Shown: one piece after another, positions 6,662-13,207 of the stretch
Position numbering within the stretch: the stretch's first letter is position 1
How the letters are laid out: each line of letters begins with the position of its first letter
NCBI GenBank assembly: GCA_002390025.1
Contig: DGRU01000143.1
Coordinates: forward strand, 1-13,280
Direction of reading: 5' to 3'
Length of the DNA stretch: 13,280 nt
Source: Lachnospiraceae bacterium UBA4380
GTDB taxonomy: Bacteria; Bacillota; Clostridia; Lachnospirales; Lachnospiraceae
Notes under the pieces: generated by a model
The model's database searches: none
Seen by the model: only the letters and a program-made list of their open reading frames with translations
Told to the model about the DNA's origin: nothing
Position numbers and translations under genes: made by a program

Positions 6662-8200
6662 TTACTCGTCCTCGAGGGAGTGAGATTTGCGGACCAGGAC
6701 CTTCTGCTCGTATACGGAGAAGACGTCGTCGACGAACTTCCTGTCGGGAGAAGGAGTAACTGCGCTGACGATCGGGACAATGATCAGGCCTGCGATCATG
6801 GCGAAGGCACCGGCGTTGATGGGGGACTTGATGAAGTGCAGGAACATGTTGGAAACAGTGATGCCTACACCTGCGATGTAGCTGGCCCATACAGCGGCTG
6901 TGCTGATCCGTTTGGAGTACAGACCGTACATGAAGGGGGCCAGGAATGCGCCTGCCAGTGCGCCCCAGGAAATACCCATCAGCTGAGCGATGAAGGTGGG
7001 CGGATTGAGTGCGATGACGACGGAGAGGATGATGAAGAAGGCGACCAGGGCGCGCATGACGACGAGCTGGGTCTTCTCAGTCATATCCTTTACGACAGTC
7101 TCTTTGAGAAAGTCCAGGGTCAGGGTGGAACTCGAGGTGAGGACCAGCGAAGAGAGCGTGGACATGGAAGCCGACAGTACCAGGACGATGACGATGCCGA
7201 TCAGAAGATCGGGCAGGGTGGAGAGCATCTGGGGGACGATGGAGTCGTATGCAATCGTTCCGTCTGCCTTGTAGATCTCGGGGCAGTCGAAGAGACGTCC
7301 GAAACCGCCGAGGAAGTAGCAGCCGCCGGCCACGATCACTGCGAAGAAAGTGGAGACGATGGTACCGGTCTGAACGGCTTTTTCATCTCTGATGGCATAG
7401 AACTTGTGCACCATCTGGGGAAGGCCCCAGGTACCCAGGGATGTCAGGATGACAACGCCCAGAAGGTTGAGAGGGTCGGGACCGAAGAAGCTGGCCAGCA
7501 GGCCCTGGCTTCCCTGAAGGGCGGGAACCGCGACATCGTCTGCGGGGATCAGGGACAGCTCGTGGATGGCGTTCAGGAATCCGCCGTTGTTCTTGAGAAC
7601 GGCCAGGATGACTGCTGTGATACCGAAGAGCATGATGATGCCCTGAATGAAGTCATTGAGTGCGGTGGCCATGTATCCGCCGACGATGACGTATACGCCG
7701 GTCAGGACTGCCATGACGATCAGGCATACCTCGTAGGGAATATTGAAGGCCATTCCGAACAGACGGGAAAGACCATTGTAGATCGAAGCGGTGTAGGGGA
7801 CCAGGAAGATGAAGGCGATGACGCTGCCTGCAATCTGCAGGGGCTTGGACTGGAAGCGCTTGCCGAAGAAGTCGGGCATTGTGCGGGAGTCCAGCTTCTG
7901 GGTCATGACGCGGGTGCGTCTGCCCAGGATCAGCCATGCCAGAAGGGAGCCGATGAAAGCATTTCCAAGTCCGATCCATGTTGAGGAGAGACCGTATTTC
8001 CATCCGAACTGTCCTGCATATCCTACGAAAACGACCGAAGAGAAATAGGAGGTTCCGTACGCGAAGGCGGTGATCCAGGGTCCGACCTCACGGCCGCCCA
8101 GGACGTAATCAGTGACGCTTCCGGCTTTTCTGCGGCTATAGAAGCCGACGCCGATCATGACACTGAAGAATATCAGGAGCAGCAGGATTTTAAGAAACAT
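6662..8200 (-). CDS. Sodium:solute symporter (SSS family)
   Basis: This 512-residue polytopic inner-membrane transporter uses the sodium gradient to import a small organic solute. The chain is mostly hydrophobic helices, consistent with the usual 12-13 spans, and ends in a short charged cytoplasmic tail (SHSLEDE). Family marks are YVLGGREVGPW (about 32-42), GGYMATALNDFIQG (174-187), GTWGLPQMVHKFYAIRD (about 256-272) and SASMSTLSS (343-351). The last motif belongs to the sodium-binding region. The layout resembles the proline and pantothenate branch (PutP/PanF), but substrate cannot be set from sequence alone. The start is ATG 8200, with GGAGG at 8213-8209 and 8 bases of spacing. An in-frame TTG at 8215 lies next to the Shine-Dalgarno and is not a sensible start. 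The gene faces left, convergent with the ArsA pair. It has its own promoter and a likely operator at 8270-8293. Confidence 0.93.
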   Translation of the reverse strand: MFLKILLLLIFFSVMIGVGFYSRRKAGSVTDYVLGGREVGPWITAFAYGTSYFSSVVFVGYAGQFGWKYGLSSTWIGLGNAFIGSLLAWLILGRRTRVMTQKLDSRTMPDFFGKRFQSKPLQIAGSVIAFIFLVPYTASIYNGLSRLFGMAFNIPYEVCLIVMAVLTGVYVIVGGYMATALNDFIQGIIMLFGITAVILAVLKNNGGFLNAIHELSLIPADDVAVPALQGSQGLLASFFGPDPLNLLGVVILTSLGTWGLPQMVHKFYAIRDEKAVQTGTIVSTFFAVIVAGGCYFLGGFGRLFDCPEIYKADGTIAYDSIVPQMLSTLPDLLIGIVIVLVLSASMSTLSSLVLTSSSTLTLDFLKETVVKDMTEKTQLVVMRALVAFFIILSVVIALNPPTFIAQLMGISWGALAGAFLAPFMYGLYSKRISTAAVWASYIAGVGITVSNMFLHFIKSPINAGAFAMIAGLIIVPIVSAVTPSPDRKFVDDVFSVYEQKVLVRKSHSLEDE

Positions 8201-8269
8201 GACTTTTTCCTCCAAAAAATAAAAAATGAATAATGGTGCTGTGGTCCTGCAGAGCAGGCTGCTTTCGCA

Positions 8270-8293
8270 CTTAAACGCTTAAACGCTTAAACG
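8270..8293. promoter_or_regulatory. Three tandem CTTAAACG octamers downstream of the symporter promoter (probable operator)
   Basis: CTTAAACG is repeated exactly three times (8270-8277, 8278-8285, 8286-8293), followed by a related CTTTAAAG. Overlapping units form AA-CG-TT cores like those bound by LacI/CcpA-type regulators, and TGAAGCGTATTAAA (8305-8318) is similar. The array lies about 13-36 bases downstream of the predicted start of the leftward transcript, where a repressor could block elongation. No regulator gene is adjacent. Confidence 0.55.
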
Positions 8294-8312
8294 CTTTAAA
8301 GTTCTGAAGCGT

Positions 8313-8341
8313 ATTAAAACATAATCTTTTTGGCTTGTCAA
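8313..8341 (-). promoter_or_regulatory. Sigma-A promoter for the sodium:solute symporter
   Basis: On the minus strand, TTGACA (8341-8336) and TTTAAT (8318-8313) are 17 bases apart, a perfect -35 and a -10 with one mismatch. Transcription should start near 8306, leaving a leader of about 105 bases that contains the octamer array. Confidence 0.8.
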
Positions 8342-8405
8342 TACCGGTTTTTCAAAAAAGTCGGGACACAGGTCCGGGGGATCGTCTCAGCTTCAAAAGA
8401 TCACA

Positions 8406-8422
8406 CCGGGGCACACCCCCGG
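8406..8422. other. CCGGGG/CCCCGG hairpin in the divergent intergenic region
   Basis: CCGGGG (8406-8411) and CCCCGG (8417-8422) pair around CACAC. An outer CCGGGGG at 8374-8380 could compete for the right arm. It lies upstream of both divergent promoters' transcripts, so it is not a terminator for either. The 467-base gap between 8201 and 8667 otherwise holds the two promoters, the octamers and the LCP leader described separately. Confidence 0.35.
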
Positions 8423-8471
8423 AGGTAAAAACCAAACTTCTTATAATTCTGTGAAAAATTGCGCCCGCGGG

Positions 8472-8500
8472 TTGAGAATCACAGGTATAATCGTTATAAT
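8472..8500 (+). promoter_or_regulatory. Sigma-A promoter for the LCP gene
   Basis: TTGAGA (8472-8477) and a perfect TATAAT (8495-8500) are 17 bases apart. Transcription should start near 8507, about 160 bases ahead of the LCP start codon. A further TATAAT at 8442-8447 has no matching -35. Confidence 0.8.
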
Positions 8501-8506
8501 CCATTC

Positions 8507-8667
8507 ACTGAAAGGACTCTCAGTCATCTGCAAAGATGATGGAAAAGTCTTTTTTTGTAGTTTCGCAAGAGAGAATCCTGAGAAATGTGTACTGAAAAAA
8601 GAACACGGATTCAAGGCGGGACAGCCTTGGCGGCCCCGCTTTTTGACAGAACAGACAGGTGTATAAT
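8507..8667 (+). promoter_or_regulatory. Structured leader of the LCP gene with two terminator-like hairpins (possible attenuator)
   Basis: Three hairpins can be read directly. The first pairs AAAGGACT (8511-8518) with AGTCTTTT (8546-8553), with an inner TCATC/GATGA stem and a T-run to 8556. The second pairs GAATCC (about 8573-8578) with GGATTC (about 8607-8612), with an inner GTGT/ACAC. The third pairs GCGGG (8616-8620) with CCCGC (8635-8639), with an inner GCC/GGC and TTTTT at 8640-8644. AAGGC (8613-8617) can instead pair with GCCTT (8624-8628), which would break the third stem. It matches no riboswitch class I can recall. Attenuation is inferred from a terminator-like stem lying between promoter and ribosome-binding site. 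Confidence 0.45.
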
Positions 8668-10068
8668 ATGAATGATGACAGATACAGCAGAGAAAGACGC
8701 GGCTATGAAAGAGGCGGGGGCGCCGAATACCGCTGCGGTCTTTCCTATGAACAGGAATATGACGATGAATACTGGGAGGACGAGGAGGACTACGAGGAGT
8801 ACGCCCGTTCCATGGACCGGGAATACGGGATCGGCGATTCCCGCCGTGAGAGTGCCCGCTCCGCCGCCGGAGGCCGCCCGGAACAGAGACGCACAGGCAG
8901 CGGGAGAAGAGGCGGTTCTCCTGCCGGGGCAGGCGGCAGACGCAGTTCCGCTCCCGCCGGAAACGGGAAGGGGACCCCTGCGCCCAAGAACAAAAAGCGC
9001 AGAAAGAAGAGCGGTGTACTGGGGATCATCCTTCGCCTGATCATCATTTTCCTTCTGATCCTGGTGATCGCGGGAGGCTTCCTCTATTACAAAATGAGAG
9101 ACACCCTGGAAGTCCTTGAGATGAACAGGGTGGATTCCGTAGACCTCGAGGCCCAGCTCTACGACAGCATAAACTACCGCGCCAAAAACGATAAAAAGAT
9201 GAAGGGCTTTAAAAATATCGCCCTGTTCGGCGTGGACTCCCGTTCCGGCGATCTGCTGGACGGAGACAACCGCAGTGATACGATCATGATCGCTTCCATC
9301 AATGAAAAGACGGGCGAGATCCATCTGGTCTCGGTCTACCGCGACACGGTTCTGGACGTGGGAGACGAGTACTATACGAAGGCGAACACAGCATATGCCC
9401 TGGGCGGACCTGCGCAGGCCATCGCCATGCTCAACAGGAATCTGGACCTGAATATCCTGGACTTTGTGACTGTCGGATTTGAGGGGCTTGCTCATACCAT
9501 CGATGCTCTGGGAGGCATTGAGATCGAGATCGACGAAGAAGAGCGGGAGTACCTCAACCAGTATGTACACGATATGCATATAGAACTGGGGACAGACGAG
9601 ACTCCTGTCGAACAATCGGGTCTGGTCACGCTCACAGGCATCCAGGCGACAGCCTACAGCAGGATCCGCTACACTGCAGGCGATGATTTCAGGCGCGCAG
9701 AGAGACAGCGCACGGTGCTGGAAAAGACACTTGAGAAGGCCAGGGGCGCTTCGCCCACTACGCTGATCGATGTCGCCAATAACGTGGTCGGCGATATGGC
9801 AACCTCTCTTTCCTCCCGTGAGATCGTCAGTATGATCCTTATGGCACCCAAGCTGAATCTGGCGGATACAGGGGGGATTCCTCAGGAGGATCTGAGGGAC
9901 TTCACGACGATCGAGGCGGGCTCGGCAGTCATGCCGGTCACGCTCTCGGACAATTCGACCTGGCTTCATCAGTTCCTCTTTGACGATGATGTCTATAAAC
10001 CTTCCGAGGAAGTGGAGCTGAGAAGCAGCTGGATCATGAACAATCTGCCCCAGGGCGTATATTACTGA
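8668..10068 (+). CDS. LytR-CpsA-Psr (LCP) family cell-wall glycopolymer ligase
   Basis: This is a 466-residue single-pass membrane protein. LCP enzymes transfer lipid-linked glycopolymers such as teichoic acids or capsule to peptidoglycan outside the membrane. The order is a cytoplasmic tail (1-116), one membrane helix (about 117-140, GVLGIILRLIIIFLLILVIA) and an extracellular LCP domain (about 183-350). Hallmarks are FGVDSR, NRSDTIM (201-207), SVYRDT (222-227), AYALGG, DALGGIEI and YSRIRY, followed by DDFRRAERQR. These arginines and aspartates bind the pyrophosphate lipid. The tail is odd: an acidic, tyrosine-rich stretch (about 27-45, with YDDEYWEDEEDYEEY) is followed by a Gly/Arg/Ser/Ala-rich segment (about 60-114). 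ATG 8668 is preferred over GTG 8659 because AGGTG (8657-8661) precedes it by 6 bases. It is transcribed from the promoter at 8472-8500. It may act on any of several polymers. Confidence 0.9.
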   Translation: MNDDRYSRERRGYERGGGAEYRCGLSYEQEYDDEYWEDEEDYEEYARSMDREYGIGDSRRESARSAAGGRPEQRRTGSGRRGGSPAGAGGRRSSAPAGNGKGTPAPKNKKRRKKSGVLGIILRLIIIFLLILVIAGGFLYYKMRDTLEVLEMNRVDSVDLEAQLYDSINYRAKNDKKMKGFKNIALFGVDSRSGDLLDGDNRSDTIMIASINEKTGEIHLVSVYRDTVLDVGDEYYTKANTAYALGGPAQAIAMLNRNLDLNILDFVTVGFEGLAHTIDALGGIEIEIDEEEREYLNQYVHDMHIELGTDETPVEQSGLVTLTGIQATAYSRIRYTAGDDFRRAERQRTVLEKTLEKARGASPTTLIDVANNVVGDMATSLSSREIVSMILMAPKLNLADTGGIPQEDLRDFTTIEAGSAVMPVTLSDNSTWLHQFLFDDDVYKPSEEVELRSSWIMNNLPQGVYY

Positions 10069-10175
10069 TGTATATATATTACTGACATTTATTAATGAGC
10101 AGAGAGATCCTGCGATGATACTTATCTTCGAAGGGAAGGCACTTACAATTACGATTGGAACAGGAGACAGGCAGA

Positions 10176-10544
10176 ATGGACATCAGGAGGTTTTATGAAT
10201 TGACGGGCGGCGATTATGACGCCGCAATACAGCGTTTCATGGCGGAAAGCCGGCTGGAAAAATTCACCCGCATGTTTGAACAGGACCCAAGTTACGGAGA
10301 ACTGGAATCATCGCTGGCGGCGGACAACCTGAAAGAGGCCTTCCGCGCAGCCCATACTCTCAAGGGGGTGTGCCTGAATCTGAGCTTTACAGGATTATCT
10401 CAATCCGCCGATGCGGTCACGGAGCTGCTCCGCCATGCAGACGCCGACAGACCCCACTGCCTGGAGCAGGTGAACCTCTGCATGGAGACGCTCCGCGGGC
10501 GATATAAAGAGGTGATTGCCGCCATCAGGGAGCTGGATTCCTGA
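10176..10544 (+). CDS. Stand-alone Hpt (histidine phosphotransfer) domain protein
   Basis: This 122-residue soluble, helical protein is made almost entirely of one Hpt domain. Hpt proteins relay phosphate between response-regulator receivers and hybrid kinases. The phospho-acceptor is His60 in AAHTLKGVCLNLSFTGLS (HTLKG at 60-64), with the conserved lysine and glycine in place. The amphipathic helices before and after fit the four-helix bundle. The start is ATG 10176 with AGGAG at 10162-10166, 9 bases upstream. An in-frame TTG at 10155 lies before the ribosome-binding site and is rejected. No histidine kinase or receiver gene is adjacent, so its partners are unknown. It lies 107 bases after the LCP gene in the same direction, without a clear terminator between, and may be read from the same transcript. 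Confidence 0.85.
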   Translation: MDIRRFYELTGGDYDAAIQRFMAESRLEKFTRMFEQDPSYGELESSLAADNLKEAFRAAHTLKGVCLNLSFTGLSQSADAVTELLRHADADRPHCLEQVNLCMETLRGRYKEVIAAIRELDS

Positions 10545-10559
10545 GCAGCCGGAGGCTGC
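10545..10559 (+). terminator. Small hairpin directly after the Hpt gene
   Basis: GCAGCC (10545-10550) and GGCTGC (10554-10559) pair around GGA, starting at the base after the stop codon. No T-run follows, so termination is weakly supported. The rest of the 325-base gap to mscL holds an A-run at about 10609-10616, an AT-rich tract at 10635-10660, the candidate mscL promoter and its leader. I see no gene in it. Confidence 0.35.
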
Positions 10560-10699
10560 GAACCAGTCGGCAAGGCGAATTGCGTTCCGACCGAACCCAC
10601 AACCGTTCGAAAAAAAACTGCAAGTCCCGCTTTTCATATATTTTTTATATTGTTCCTGCTGCCTCTCCCCACAAATCTAAAAAATGTATAAAATTCCCG

Positions 10700-10727
10700 T
10701 TGTGGTTTTGAGAGAATCTGCTACAAT
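10700..10727 (+). promoter_or_regulatory. Candidate promoter for mscL
   Basis: TACAAT at 10722-10727 is a good -10, and TTGTGG at 10700-10705 is a partial -35 with a 16-base spacer. Transcription would begin near 10734 and give a leader of about 136 bases. Confidence 0.45.
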
Positions 10728-10733
10728 AAGAGA

Positions 10734-10869
10734 CAGATGCAGATTGCACCAGGTAACAATGTACGACATTGCGGGAAAAGCGGGGACGCCGCTCTGTGCA
10801 AGAGCAGGAGACCTGCACATTTTCAGATTGTGTATACCGCGGTGTCAGATACAGAAAAGAGGTAAGCAG
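10734..10869 (+). other. Leader of mscL with consecutive small hairpins
   Basis: Hairpins visible in order are CAATGT/ACATTG (10757-10762, 10766-10771), GCGG/CCGC (10780-10783, 10789-10792) and TGTGCA/TGCACA (10795-10800, 10814-10819). The last can refold as GCAGG/CCTGC at 10804-10816. No T-run follows any of them. The region has no plausible start codon with a ribosome-binding site before 10870. Confidence 0.35.
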
Positions 10870-11301
10870 ATGAAGAGTTTTATGAAGGAATTCAAAGAGT
10901 TTATCAGCCGTGGTAATGTTATGGACATGGCAGTAGGTATCATGATTGGCGGAGCTTTCACCGCAATCGTTACCTCTCTTGTCGAAGACATTATCAGCCC
11001 GATCCTGGGTCTGTTCGGCGGCTTGAATTTTGACAAGCTCAGTGTCACACTTCTCGGCGAAGTCACACTGAACTACGGCAAATTCATCACCGCAGTAATC
11101 AACTTCCTGATCATGGCTTTCATCCTGTTCTCGATCATCAAAGCGATGAATACAGCAGCAGGTAAGCTTAAGAAGGAAGAAGAGGAAGCAGCTCCCACCA
11201 CCAAGATGTGCCCTTACTGCAGGAGCGAGGATGTTCCGCTTGAGGCAACAAGGTGCCCTCACTGCACATCCCAGCTTGAGACTCAGCAGCAGGCAGGCTG
11301 A
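10870..11301 (+). CDS. mscL: Large-conductance mechanosensitive channel MscL with C-terminal zinc ribbon
   Basis: This 143-residue membrane protein opens a wide pore under membrane tension and releases solutes during hypo-osmotic shock. It functions as a homopentamer. The amphipathic N-helix MKSFMKEFKEFISRGNVMDM leads into transmembrane helix 1 (about 16-45, AVGIMIGGAFTAIVTSLVEDIISPILG). A periplasmic loop and helix 2 (about 70-93, YGKFITAVINFLIMAFILFSII) follow, all highly typical of MscL. The C-terminus (residues 110-143) is not the plain helix bundle of E. coli MscL. It carries CPYC (114-117) and CPHC (129-132), a probable zinc ribbon. ATG 10870 is the start, with AGAGG ending at 10862; an open frame reaching back to 10684 is not coding. 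A hairpin with a T-run follows at 11389-11423. It is presumably induced or used under osmotic stress. Confidence 0.93.
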   Translation: MKSFMKEFKEFISRGNVMDMAVGIMIGGAFTAIVTSLVEDIISPILGLFGGLNFDKLSVTLLGEVTLNYGKFITAVINFLIMAFILFSIIKAMNTAAGKLKKEEEEAAPTTKMCPYCRSEDVPLEATRCPHCTSQLETQQQAG

Positions 11302-11310
11302 AAAAGCGCG

Positions 11311-11319
11311 TGATATACT
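11311..11319 (+). promoter_or_regulatory. Possible extended -10 promoter for the decarboxylase
   Basis: TGATATACT matches the extended -10 form TGnTATAAT with one mismatch, without a recognisable -35. Transcription would start near 11326, before the terminator-like hairpin at 11389-11423. GTTCT-G-AGAAC (11332-11342), an inverted repeat, lies just downstream. This is weak evidence on its own. Confidence 0.3.
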
Positions 11320-11388
11320 GAATATAGAATTGTTCTGAGAACGGAGGGGCAGATGACCTGAGGCAGATGCCCTGCGATCGCGGACAGA

Positions 11389-11423
11389 CAGGGGCGGAGG
11401 CAGATGTCTCCGCCCTGATTTTT
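11389..11423 (+). terminator. Intrinsic terminator between mscL and the decarboxylase (possible attenuator)
   Basis: GGGCGGAG (11392-11399) pairs perfectly with CTCCGCCC (11408-11415) around an 8-base loop. A bulged extension CA/TG and a T-run at 11419-11423 complete it. It ends mscL transcription. The decarboxylase ribosome-binding site begins at the very next base, so no promoter fits between them. CCCTG (11370-11374) could pair with CAGGG (11389-11393) and disrupt the left arm. Confidence 0.75.
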
Positions 11424-11439
11424 CAGGAGAGGATGCCAG

Positions 11440-12984
11440 ATGCAGGAATGGATGGAGAAAACCTGTCCCCGGGACGGCAATACAGAAGAGGGCGGCCGGC
11501 ATATTTTACAGACCCGGCTGGAGGAATATGCGGCACAGGGGCTGTATCCCTTTCATATGCCGGGACATAAAAGGCGTGTAGAACCCGCTCCGGGACTGCC
11601 CGCCGCCTGGGATGTGACCGAGGTCCCCGGCACGGATGACCTGCATGATGCATCCGGGATCCTGCAGGAAGCCATGAGCCGCACGGCGCAGCTGTGGGGC
11701 GCGGACAGGACCTGGTATCTGGTCAATGGCAGTACCTGCGGACTTCTGGCGGGCATAAGGGCGCTGGCGGGACGGAACAGCTCGGTGATCTGTGCGCGCA
11801 ACTGTCACAAGGCGGTCTACCATGCGCTGGAACTTTCCGGCTGTCATGTGCACTGGATCATGCCCCCCGTTGATCCCGACTGGGGAATCTGCGGCTCCAT
11901 CACGGCAGTACAGGTCGCGGACCGGATCCGCAGGCACCCTTCCGTGAAAGCGGTCATCCTGACCAGCCCGACCTATGAAGGTGTTCTTTCGGATATCGAG
12001 GGGATCTGCAGGATCTGCCATGCCCGCAATATTCCTGTCCTGGTGGACGAGGCACACGGCGCACATCTGCTCCCCATGTCCCGGGAGGCGGGATTTCCTG
12101 CCGGAGCCCTGGCCTGCGGCGCAGATATTGTAGTGCAGAGTCCCCACAAGACCCTGCCCAGCCTGACCCAGACTGCCCTTCTGCACCTGCAGGGGAATCT
12201 GGTCGACCCCGCTCTGATCGAGGATGAACTGGATATTTTTGAGACCAGTTCCCCGTCCTACCCGCTGATGGCCTCTCTGGACGGCTGTACCGGTATCCTG
12301 AGGGAAGAGGGGAGAGAACTTTTTGACAAGTGGGCTGCGGGGCTCGGCCGGTTTGACGCCAGGGTGCGCTCCCTGCAGAAAATCCGCGTCCTCCGCCGCA
12401 CATTGTCTGCCGGCGGGGAAAGGGGATCTTCCGCCATCCCGGAGGGCTTCTATGATCCCGGCAAGATCCTGATAGACGCGGGGCCTGTCGGTATGACGGG
12501 GGCGCAGCTGGCCCTGATTCTGCGCAGGGAGTGGAAAATGGAGACGGAGATGTCACAGGGAAATCTCCTGCTGGCCATGACCAGTCTGTGCGACGAGGAA
12601 GATGCCACGGACAGGCTGGCGGATGCCCTCATCGGGATCGAAGCGTCTGCGGAGGATCCTGTGCAGGGGAGGACAAGGGAATCCTCGGATCAGGACGGAT
12701 CCGCAGCTTCCGGGATCACACAGGACCTGTCCCGCCTGCGCCCGGTCACCATGTGCAGCCTATGGGAGGCCTATTCCCAGGAGGCGGTCCGGGTTCCCGT
12801 CTGCGATGCGGCCGGGAGGATCAGCGCGCGCTGTCTGTATTTTTATCCGCCGGGAATTCCCTTCCTCGCACCGGGGGAACTCATTACAGATGACATTCTC
12901 CGCCTGCTTGCGCAGGCCGGCAGAAGCGGCGGGACTGACTGCAGGGGCATTCGGGACGGAATGATCCTCTGCCTGCGCGAATAG
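11440..12984 (+). CDS. PLP-dependent Orn/Lys/Arg decarboxylase family protein (short, Bacillus YaaO/SpeA-like form)
   Basis: This 514-residue cytosolic fold-type I enzyme removes the carboxyl group from a basic amino acid, giving cadaverine, putrescine or agmatine. The PLP lysine is Lys237 in QSPHKTLPSLTQTALLH. The cofactor aspartate is Asp203 in VDEAHGAH (202-209). Other family marks are PFHMPGHKR (37-45), DDLHDASG, VNGSTCG (95-101), ARNCHKAVYHAL (119-130) and SPTYEG (176-181). The C-terminal domain includes FYPPGIPFLAPGE (468-480). At about 500 residues it lacks the N-terminal receiver-like wing of the large enterobacterial enzymes. Residues about 402-430 are a Ser/Glu/Asp-rich low-complexity insert linking the domains. 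The start is set by AGGAGAGG (11424-11431), 8 bases before ATG. Substrate cannot be decided by sequence. In context it may make polyamines or consume acid. Expression may depend on read-through of the hairpin just upstream. Confidence 0.9.
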   Translation: MQEWMEKTCPRDGNTEEGGRHILQTRLEEYAAQGLYPFHMPGHKRRVEPAPGLPAAWDVTEVPGTDDLHDASGILQEAMSRTAQLWGADRTWYLVNGSTCGLLAGIRALAGRNSSVICARNCHKAVYHALELSGCHVHWIMPPVDPDWGICGSITAVQVADRIRRHPSVKAVILTSPTYEGVLSDIEGICRICHARNIPVLVDEAHGAHLLPMSREAGFPAGALACGADIVVQSPHKTLPSLTQTALLHLQGNLVDPALIEDELDIFETSSPSYPLMASLDGCTGILREEGRELFDKWAAGLGRFDARVRSLQKIRVLRRTLSAGGERGSSAIPEGFYDPGKILIDAGPVGMTGAQLALILRREWKMETEMSQGNLLLAMTSLCDEEDATDRLADALIGIEASAEDPVQGRTRESSDQDGSAASGITQDLSRLRPVTMCSLWEAYSQEAVRVPVCDAAGRISARCLYFYPPGIPFLAPGELITDDILRLLAQAGRSGGTDCRGIRDGMILCLRE

Positions 12985-13053
12985 GAAAAAAGAGGGCGTG
13001 AACAGATCAGTAATTCTGTGCATGGCTCATTGCAAACGCGCAGATCTCAGGCG

Positions 13054-13082
13054 TTGACTTTTATGCCTGTAATCCATATAAT
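13054..13082 (+). promoter_or_regulatory. Sigma-A promoter of the SCIFF peptide gene
   Basis: TTGACT (13054-13059) and a perfect TATAAT (13077-13082) are 17 bases apart. Transcription should begin near 13089, giving a leader of about 120 bases. That leader contains a GGCGAAAGCC hairpin, the palindrome GCACCGGTGC (13114-13123) and a GTCTGC/GCAGAC stem (13139-13144, 13153-13158). Confidence 0.82.
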
Positions 13083-13207
13083 AAGGCAAGGCGAAAGCCG
13101 TTTTAACACGAATGCACCGGTGCTGTGAGCCCGGATCTGTCTGCGTTCTGCGGCAGACGCGGCACAGAGCACACTTGGAAAACTTCATTTTCAGAAAGGA
13201 CTTGATC

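Noticed and set aside
6653..7984. 443-codon plus-strand open frame opposite the symporter
   Set aside because: Its Asp/Gly/Glu/Gln-rich translation is the reverse complement of membrane-helix codons; the symporter has family motifs, a Shine-Dalgarno site and a promoter.
8451..8666. 71-codon open frame ahead of the LCP gene
   Set aside because: It starts upstream of the mapped-looking promoter (8472-8500), has no ribosome-binding site and covers hairpins of the leader.
8643..8667. TTGACA and TATAAT immediately before the LCP start codon
   Set aside because: The spacer is only 13 bases, too short for sigma-A, and transcription would begin inside the gene.
10566..10620. tRNA-like GGTTCG fragments and inverted repeats after the Hpt gene
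   Set aside because: No acceptor, D-arm or anticodon stem can be built around them on either strand.
10684..10869. 62-codon N-terminal extension of MscL
   Set aside because: MscL proteins begin at the MKSFMKEFKEF helix, which has its own ribosome-binding site; the extension has no homology features and spans the promoter and leader.
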